Shown here: one piece after another, positions 13,387-18,647 of the stretch
Layout of the letters: every line of letters starts with the position of its first letter
Position numbering within the stretch: position 1 is the first letter of the stretch
Program-made: the position numbers and the translations under genes
The notes under the pieces: generated by a model
Database searches by the model: none
Seen by the model: the letters and a program-made list of their open reading frames with translations, nothing else
What the model was told of the DNA's origin: nothing
Origin: Planctomycetia bacterium
GTDB lineage: Bacteria; Planctomycetota; Planctomycetia; Gemmatales; Gemmataceae
DNA length: 18,647 nucleotides
Direction of reading: 5' to 3'
Assembly (NCBI GenBank): GCA_025356615.1
Contig: JANXSH010001078.1
Span: 1 to 18,647, forward strand

Positions 13387-14151
13387 ATGGACCTGATCCG
13401 GCTCGAGAACATCCAGAAGACCTATCACATGGGTGAAGTGAGCGTGCCCGTCCTCAAGGGCGTTTCGCTGACCATCCAGCGTGGCGAGTTGGTCTCCCTC
13501 ATGGGCACCTCCGGCTCGGGCAAGACGACGCTCATGAACCTCCTTGGTTGTCTTGATCGCCCCTCGGGCGGCAAGTACCTCCTCGACGGCCAGCGCATCG
13601 ACCAGATGACGAACGACCAGCGGGCGATGGTCCGCAACAAGAAGATCGGGTTCGTGTTCCAGAGTTTCAACCTGCTCGCCCGCACCAGCGCCATCGAGAA
13701 CGTCATGATGCCGCTGACCTACACCGCCGAGGGGTTGAGCGAGCGCGAGTGGCACCGCCGCGCCAAACTCCTGCTCGAGCGCGTCGGACTGGGCGACCGG
13801 CTCGATCATGAGCCGTCGCAGCTCTCCGGCGGGCAACAGCAGCGCGTCGCCATCGCCCGCGCCCTGGTCAACAACCCTCCCGTCCTCCTCGCCGACGAGC
13901 CGACGGGCGCTCTCGATTCCAAGACGACCGAAGAGATCCTGGCCCTGTTCCAGCAGCTCAACGAGGAAGAGGGCATCACCATCATCCTCGTGACGCACGA
14001 CCCCAACGTCGCCGACCACACCCGGCGGGTCATCCGCATCAAGGACGGCCTGATCGAGGACGACGGCCTGGGCGGGAAGTCCAAGGGGTTCGCTCTACCC
14101 GAGTCGTCGATCACTCCTACAACCCTCCATGAAGGGTCCGGTGCAGCATGA
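13387..14151 (+). CDS. MacB-type ABC transporter ATP-binding protein
   Basis: A 254-residue ABC ATPase of the MacB/LolD group, which powers the adaptor/permease pair around it. Motifs in order: Walker A GTSGSGKT (40-47), Q-loop FQSFNLL, signature LSGGQQQR, Walker B VLLADEPTGALDS and switch histidine VTHD. The opening DLIRLENIQKTYHMGEVSVPVLKGV is typical of this group. A roughly 20-residue tail after the core is not conserved. Start is ATG 13387; GTG 13378 is an in-frame alternative, and neither has a strong ribosome site. The stop overlaps the permease start as ATGA (14148-14151), implying translational coupling. In E. coli MacB this domain is fused to the permease; here it is separate. Confidence 0.93.
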   Translation: MDLIRLENIQKTYHMGEVSVPVLKGVSLTIQRGELVSLMGTSGSGKTTLMNLLGCLDRPSGGKYLLDGQRIDQMTNDQRAMVRNKKIGFVFQSFNLLARTSAIENVMMPLTYTAEGLSEREWHRRAKLLLERVGLGDRLDHEPSQLSGGQQQRVAIARALVNNPPVLLADEPTGALDSKTTEEILALFQQLNEEEGITIILVTHDPNVADHTRRVIRIKDGLIEDDGLGGKSKGFALPESSITPTTLHEGSGAA

Positions 14152-15548
14152 AGAAGATCCTTCGCACGTTCGCCTCGGCCTTCAAGGCCCTCCGGCGCAA
14201 CGTCATGCGCTCGGCGCTGACGACGCTCGGTATCGTCATCGGCGTCGGCGCGGTCATCGCGATGATGGAGATCGGCAAGGGGTCGTCCCGCGCCGTCGAG
14301 GCGACCATCGCCAGCATGGGCGCGAACAACCTGCTCGTCCAGCCCGGCACCGCCGCGAGCGGTGGCGTCAGCTTCGGCAGCGGCAGCGTCATCACGCTGA
14401 CCCCGCAGGACGCCGACGCCATCCTGCGCGAGTGCCGCCCTGCCGTCGCCGCTGTCGCTCCCGTCGTCCGCGCCCGCACTCAAGTCGTCTACGGCAACAA
14501 GAACTGGGTCCCGCTCTACATCTACGGGACCACCCCGGCGTTCCTGAACGTCCGCGACTGGGAAGACATGGAGATGGGCGAGCCGTTCACCGACCGCGAC
14601 GTGGCCGGCGGGACCAAGGTGTGCGTCCTCGGGCACACGATCGTCCGCGAGTTGTTCCAGGGCGAGTCGCCCATCGGCAAGGAGGTCCGCGTCCAGAACG
14701 TGTCCTTCCGCGTCGTGGGCGTCCTCAGCGCCAAGGGGGCGAACATGATGGGCCTCGACCAGGACGACATCCTGCTCGCCCCGTGGACGACGATCAAGTA
14801 TCGCGTCTCGGGCGTGTCGGCCTCCACCGCCAACCAGAGCGCCGCAGGGGCCGCCAACGCGCCGGGCCAGGTGTCGGTCACGGTCAACAGCCTCAGCTCG
14901 CTGTACCCGACCGACAACCTCCAGGCGCGAGCCTACCCGCAGGCGTCGCTCAGCGAGATGGCCAACACGCCCCAACCCGTAAGATTCACGAACGTCGATC
15001 AGATCCTCATCCGGGCCAACTCCCCCGAGGAGATCCCCGTGGCGATCCGCGAGATCACCGACCTGCTGCACGACCGGCACCACATCCGCTCCGGCCAGGC
15101 GGACGACTTCAGCATCCGCGACATGACCGAGATGAGCAAGGCGCTCTCCTCGACCTCGAGCCTGATGGCTGGCCTGCTCCTGGTCGTGGCGTTCATCTCG
15201 CTCGTCGTCGGCGGCGTCGGCATCATGAACATCATGCTCGTCTCCGTGACCGAACGCACCCGCGAGATCGGCCTGCGCATGGCCGTCGGCGCTCGGGCCG
15301 GGGACATCCTCCAACAGTTCCTCATCGAGGCCATCGTCCTGTGCCTGCTCGGCGGAGCCATCGGCATCATCCTGGGCCGAGGCGTGTCGTTCCTGGTGTG
15401 GTACTTCCTGAATTGGCCCACGGAGATTTCGCTGCCGGCCATCGTCGCCGCCGTCGTCGTCTCCGCGACGGTCGGCATCGTGTTCGGCTACTACCCCGCC
15501 TGGAAGGCGTCCCGACTCGACCCGATCGAGGCGTTGCGGTACGAGTAG
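14148..15548 (+). CDS. MacB-type ABC transporter permease (FtsX superfamily)
   Basis: A 466-residue permease with the MacB layout. One membrane helix near the N-terminus (about 23-44, LTTLGIVIGVGAVIAMM) is followed by a large periplasmic MacB_PCD domain (about 45-340) and three C-terminal helices (about 343-365, 392-415 and 425-448). Diagnostic pieces are GGVGIMNIMLVSVTERTREI, GLRMAVGAR and the closing YPAWKASRLDPIEALRYE. With the ATPase and adaptor it would form a mechanotransmitting exporter moving substrates from the periplasm outward. No TolC-like gene is in the window. The next gene is convergent. Confidence 0.93.
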   Translation: MKKILRTFASAFKALRRNVMRSALTTLGIVIGVGAVIAMMEIGKGSSRAVEATIASMGANNLLVQPGTAASGGVSFGSGSVITLTPQDADAILRECRPAVAAVAPVVRARTQVVYGNKNWVPLYIYGTTPAFLNVRDWEDMEMGEPFTDRDVAGGTKVCVLGHTIVRELFQGESPIGKEVRVQNVSFRVVGVLSAKGANMMGLDQDDILLAPWTTIKYRVSGVSASTANQSAAGAANAPGQVSVTVNSLSSLYPTDNLQARAYPQASLSEMANTPQPVRFTNVDQILIRANSPEEIPVAIREITDLLHDRHHIRSGQADDFSIRDMTEMSKALSSTSSLMAGLLLVVAFISLVVGGVGIMNIMLVSVTERTREIGLRMAVGARAGDILQQFLIEAIVLCLLGGAIGIILGRGVSFLVWYFLNWPTEISLPAIVAAVVVSATVGIVFGYYPAWKASRLDPIEALRYE

Positions 15549-15576
15549 CGCGGCCGATTCGTTCGTCCAAGGGGAT

Positions 15577-15597
15577 ACGGCCTCAGCCCCTGGCCGT
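15577..15597 (+). terminator. Hairpin after the Mac-type operon
   Basis: ACGGCC (15577-15582) and GGCCGT (15592-15597) pair across a 9-nt loop in the 70-bp gap between convergent genes. No T-run follows. It is a candidate terminator by position. Confidence 0.35.
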
Positions 15598-15618
15598 CTA
15601 CTCCACCCAGGAGGGCGG

Positions 15619-18279
15619 TCAGGGGTTGACACCTTCCTCCGGGTTGACGAACACCTCGTCCGCGAACACCCACTGGCCGTTCGTGTGCCCGACGACCCGG
15701 ACGAAGCGCCCCTTCACCCCCTTCAGGTCTGCCGCGAGTGCCCGGATGTAGGCCGGCGTGTTGGTCTGCTCGTGCGTCACGGTCGCGACCTTGCGAAAGG
15801 TCTTGCCGTCGTCGGAAACGAGGATGTCCATGCGCTGGGGGATGTACACCCCGACGCGGACCTGCTGGAGAAAGCGACCGCCCACCCTTCGTAGCTCCGT
15901 CAAACGGCCCATGTCGATCGTGGCGTCGAAGTTCTTCCCCTCCACGCCGAGCCATTCTAGATTCAGGCAGTCCGCCGAGCGTCCGAGGTGGCCGTCGGTC
16001 AACCCCGCCGTGCCGGGCTTGGAGTAGAACTCCGAGGCCGCGTGCGCCAGGGTGACCGGCTTGCCCTGTGCCGCGTGGCGGAACGCCGGAGCTGGCATAC
16101 GGGCGTTGACCGTTATCTCATCGAGGAACGTCCAGTCTCCGTCCGCAGCGGGAATCACTCGGATGTATCGTGCATCAACCGCCGCGATGGAGGCGACATA
16201 CCAGCCGCGCCGTGCGGCCCCTTCCTTCTCGGCCACGACCGCGACCTTGCGATAGACCTTGCCATCGTCGGAGACGGCGAATTCGACGCCCTTCGGCGGG
16301 AGGATCCCCCCCTCGGCGCGGAGGAAGTGCGCCCCGATGGAGGTGACGCGCTTGGACGTTCCCAGGTCGATGCGAATCTCGATCTTGTTGCCACTTTCGA
16401 TTCCGACCCACCCCGCCGAACTCGACTCGTCGCCGTCGGCGAGAAGGCCGTCGGTCAGCCCTCGCGGGCCGGGGCCGGGGTAGCCGGACTGGGCCGGCAC
16501 GATCGTCACGCGCGCCCCGACGGCGTCGTGCGGGACGGACGGGACGACACGGTAGTCGCGCGTGAAGGTCGGCAACGACTCCTTTTTCTCCCCGAACCGT
16601 TTGGCCTTCACCGTCGTGTTCCGGGTAATCTCCAGCGGCCCGGCGAAGGCCGTCGAGCGGAGGGTCGGCTCGGTGCCGTCGAGCGTATAGCGGACCTCTC
16701 CGGTCTTCGATGGGTCGAGCCGGAGTGTGAGGCGACGGCTGAAAAGGGCGTCGGGCCGCATGAACACCTGCGGATCGAGCGCGCCTGCGGCGCGGAGGGT
16801 GAAGCCGTAGAGCAGGCGATCCAGTGTGGGGTCGATTCGGCGCATCCGCTTCAGGAAGTCCTCGTGTCCACGCGCGGCACCGGGGTTCCAGGTCGGCTCG
16901 TTGCGGAGCGCGCCCGTCGTTCGCAGGTAGGGCACTGCCGCCTCTTCCAAGCCCTGCCAGAGGATCGAGGTCGCCCCGATCAGCAGCGGCTCCTTCGGTT
17001 TCAACTGCGCGCCGTTGACCAGATAAGGGTCGATGTACATCGCCTTCGTACCCCACGGCGGGTTGATGACCGCGTATCCTCGCTTTACATATTCGGCGGC
17101 TGCCCCGGTCCCGCCTACCCAGGGCATGAGGATGAGGTCTTTCGTGGGAGCGACGGGGTCGATCGGCGCGCCTTCCCACACGATCATCCGCTTGCCCCGC
17201 TTCTTCACCATGCCGTGGACCCGGTTGACGAAGCTGTTGAACACCGCGTGCGTCGAGGCGAGTTCGTGCTTGGCCATGAACGCCTTGACATCCGGCATCG
17301 CCTCCATGCCGCCGAGGGAGGTCTCGTCGCCGCCGATGTGGATGTAGGGCGACGACGCGAACAGGTCGCACGCCTCGCCGATGATCGTGTCGATCGCGTC
17401 ATACGCCTTGTCGCTCACCATGTTGAGGACGCCGAGCGTGACCACTTCGTTCTTCGCGTTGCGATAGCCGAACACCTCGGGCATGGTGCCCCGCAACTGG
17501 CCGCTGTGTCCCGGCATCTCGATCTCGGGGACGAGGGTCACGCCGCGCGCGTCGGCGTAGGCGACGAGGGCCTTCAGGTCGGCCCGAGGGTAGACTTCCG
17601 GCCTGATCCCGCCCGCCCAGGCGAAGTTCTGGCTGCCCAGCTTGGGGAACGCGGTCGAGGGGAACACCCAGGCGTTCTCGTCGCTGAGGTGGAGGTGGAG
17701 GTAGCGGATCTTGTAGAACCGGCACACCTGCACGCACTGCCGTAGCGTCTCGAGCGAGTGCGGCTTGCGGGCGACATCGAGCATGGCTCCGCAGTAGGCG
17801 AAGTGCGCCTGGTCCTCGACCGTCAGTCGCGCTAGGGATCGAGTGCCCGCGTCATCGCGAAGCGCCTGGAGCAACGTGGCGGTGCCGAGGGCGACCCCGT
17901 TGTAGGTGCCTCCGGTGACGGTGGCGCGCTCGTCGATCGTCAGCCGATACCTGTCCTCGCGGAGATCCTTGGCGAGGACGAGGGCAATATCCCCCGCACG
18001 CGGCTCCGCCTCTGCGACATCGAGGGGCAGTCCGCAGGCGAGGGCGACTTCGTCCGAGAGGATCCGCGCTAGCGGCAGCAGTGCCCTATGCCGGGTGACG
18101 ATCCGACTCGTATTCGTCAGCGCCATCCTCCCGGCCCCGCGCGTGAGGCTTTTGGGCCAGGGGATGAACGGGGGTAGATCAGCCGGAGGCGGCCCGGCGG
18201 CTTCCTGCCGATCGGCGGGGCCGAATGCGAGGAGCGATCCGACGACCAATCCCAGAACCGCGAGACGGGAAGGAATCAT
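15619..18279 (-). CDS. Secreted GH20 beta-N-acetylhexosaminidase with two discoidin-like modules
   Basis: An 886-residue exported glycoside hydrolase of family 20, which removes terminal GlcNAc/GalNAc by substrate-assisted catalysis. Order: signal peptide (about 1-20), GH20b-like domain (about 37-155), catalytic barrel (about 160-510) with YLHLHLSDENAW, PEIEMPGHSG and the catalytic pair in HIGGDETS (D318-E319), a chitobiase-type C-terminal module (RYTLDGTEPT, NTTVKAKRF), and two related F5/8 type C modules ending in RYIRVI...FLDEITVN and RFVRVV...FADEVFVN. The latter probably bind carbohydrate. I chose ATG 18279, which opens the signal peptide and has GAGGA 6 nt upstream, rather than a TTG 16 codons earlier. 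Likely role: glycan, chitin or muropeptide scavenging. Confidence 0.93.
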   Translation of the reverse strand: MIPSRLAVLGLVVGSLLAFGPADRQEAAGPPPADLPPFIPWPKSLTRGAGRMALTNTSRIVTRHRALLPLARILSDEVALACGLPLDVAEAEPRAGDIALVLAKDLREDRYRLTIDERATVTGGTYNGVALGTATLLQALRDDAGTRSLARLTVEDQAHFAYCGAMLDVARKPHSLETLRQCVQVCRFYKIRYLHLHLSDENAWVFPSTAFPKLGSQNFAWAGGIRPEVYPRADLKALVAYADARGVTLVPEIEMPGHSGQLRGTMPEVFGYRNAKNEVVTLGVLNMVSDKAYDAIDTIIGEACDLFASSPYIHIGGDETSLGGMEAMPDVKAFMAKHELASTHAVFNSFVNRVHGMVKKRGKRMIVWEGAPIDPVAPTKDLILMPWVGGTGAAAEYVKRGYAVINPPWGTKAMYIDPYLVNGAQLKPKEPLLIGATSILWQGLEEAAVPYLRTTGALRNEPTWNPGAARGHEDFLKRMRRIDPTLDRLLYGFTLRAAGALDPQVFMRPDALFSRRLTLRLDPSKTGEVRYTLDGTEPTLRSTAFAGPLEITRNTTVKAKRFGEKKESLPTFTRDYRVVPSVPHDAVGARVTIVPAQSGYPGPGPRGLTDGLLADGDESSSAGWVGIESGNKIEIRIDLGTSKRVTSIGAHFLRAEGGILPPKGVEFAVSDDGKVYRKVAVVAEKEGAARRGWYVASIAAVDARYIRVIPAADGDWTFLDEITVNARMPAPAFRHAAQGKPVTLAHAASEFYSKPGTAGLTDGHLGRSADCLNLEWLGVEGKNFDATIDMGRLTELRRVGGRFLQQVRVGVYIPQRMDILVSDDGKTFRKVATVTHEQTNTPAYIRALAADLKGVKGRFVRVVGHTNGQWVFADEVFVNPEEGVNP

Positions 18280-18647
18280 GAGTGGTCCTCGCAGACAATA
18301 TCTGGTTCTACTGTAGTCGATCAGCAACTATCTTAGCGAGTGGGGAGTAAACGCCCTGATCGATCGACCGAAACAGGGCATGGACACGCCCGACTCATCA
18401 ATCGTCTACCGTAGAATTCGGCGACCGGCAGGAATAATCCTCCCCTCGTCCGCTGTGTTGACGGGGGCGGGGGGCGGAGAGGAGAGTGCGGCAGAGGCTC
18501 CCTAAACACTATAGCGATACATAAGGGGATGATGGGGGAATCAGTCCCCTCTCCCCCTGTACTCCAATGGTAACCACATGAGTGAATGGGCGGGGCATGT
18601 GGGGTATGCTGGTTCGACCTAACCCCCTAACCCCCTTCCCTAAAGGG
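18280..18647. other. Gene-free region upstream of the GH20 gene
   Basis: I see no credible gene in these 368 bp. They hold G-runs at 18463-18474, a small hairpin GGGGA-ATCAG-TCCCC (18535-18549), and C-rich repeats at the right edge. The GH20 promoter should lie near the left end, but I cannot pick clear -35/-10 boxes. Confidence 0.5.
18619..18647. repeat. C-rich tandem CTAACCCC repeat and partial palindrome at window edge
   Basis: CTAACCCC occurs twice in tandem (18619-18626 and 18627-18634), followed by CCCTTCCC and then CCC-TAAA-GGG (18638-18647), where the window ends. The last part looks like the left arm and loop of a longer hairpin cut by the edge. The minus strand carries three G-runs of three or more separated by AA and TTA. 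Confidence 0.5.

Noticed and set aside
13806..15632. 608-codon minus-strand open frame
   Set aside because: It is antisense to the ATPase and permease genes; its Asp/Ala/Gly/Arg-rich sequence has no recognisable family, whereas the plus strand has complete motifs.
16175..17371. 398-codon minus-strand open frame
   Set aside because: It is another frame within the GH20 gene, Arg/Pro-rich, with no ribosome site and no domain.
15988..17745. 585-codon plus-strand open frame
   Set aside because: It is antisense to the GH20 catalytic region; the sequence is Arg/Asp/Gly-rich and lacks domains.
18463..18538. G-quadruplex in the tail region
   Set aside because: Only two close G-runs (18463-18474) occur; the next runs are about 50 nt away, too far for a compact quadruplex.

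Overview
The window looks like a chromosomal segment from a GC-rich planctomycete, most likely a Gemmataceae-type organism (inference). The signs are: a sigma factor / membrane Ser-Thr kinase-WD40 pair, a beta-helix protein with the N-terminal LEALEERAVPA motif, a BBP7-type outer-membrane barrel, a TIGR03032 protein, a large secreted GH20 enzyme, and 9-nt-periodic ATCCGCAGATT-type intergenic repeats. Codon use is strongly G/C-ending except in one AT-richer patch (about 1.4-2.3 kb).

Layout. At 1-358 is the 5' part of a BlaI/MecI-type repressor gene (minus strand) behind a near-consensus promoter whose start site is covered by a perfect 9+9 bp inverted repeat. From 531 to 1268 lie a small basic protein with a hairpin just after its stop and a DUF983 zinc-ribbon membrane protein. 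From 1445 to 2305 is the AT-richer patch with two small genes: a putative ADP-ribosyltransferase-fold protein (Arg, Ser-Thr-Thr and Glu-x-Glu in the order used by cholera-toxin-like enzymes) and an orphan protein resembling the C-terminal small domain of ClpB/ClpC. An SDR oxidoreductase (2311-3051) follows directly. A minus-strand APC permease resembling ethanolamine permeases (3089-4564) is divergent from an ECF sigma factor (4736-5332). After an unusual 102-bp inverted repeat comes a kinase (5464-7632) with an anti-sigma-like HxxxCxxC finger, a kinase domain, one membrane segment and a seven-bladed WD40 propeller.

From 7658 to 11530 three minus-strand genes encode surface-type or unknown proteins: BBP7 barrel, TIGR03032 protein and choice-of-anchor Q beta-helix protein. 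Each of the two gaps between them holds a strong dyad. From 11903 to 15548 is a MacA / MacB-ATPase / MacB-permease operon, with the last two genes overlapping by ATGA. The window closes with a secreted GH20 beta-hexosaminidase carrying two C-terminal discoidin-like modules (15619-18279, minus) and a gene-free, C-rich tail.

How the genes may work together (inference): the sigma factor and kinase form a sensing unit; the Mac-type operon is a tripartite exporter whose outer-membrane channel is not in the window; the GH20, beta-helix and barrel proteins belong to the cell surface or periplasm. The most unusual locus is the ADP-ribosyltransferase-like gene with its orphan Clp-C-domain neighbour. 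No rRNA, tRNA, CRISPR array, transposase or integrase was seen.
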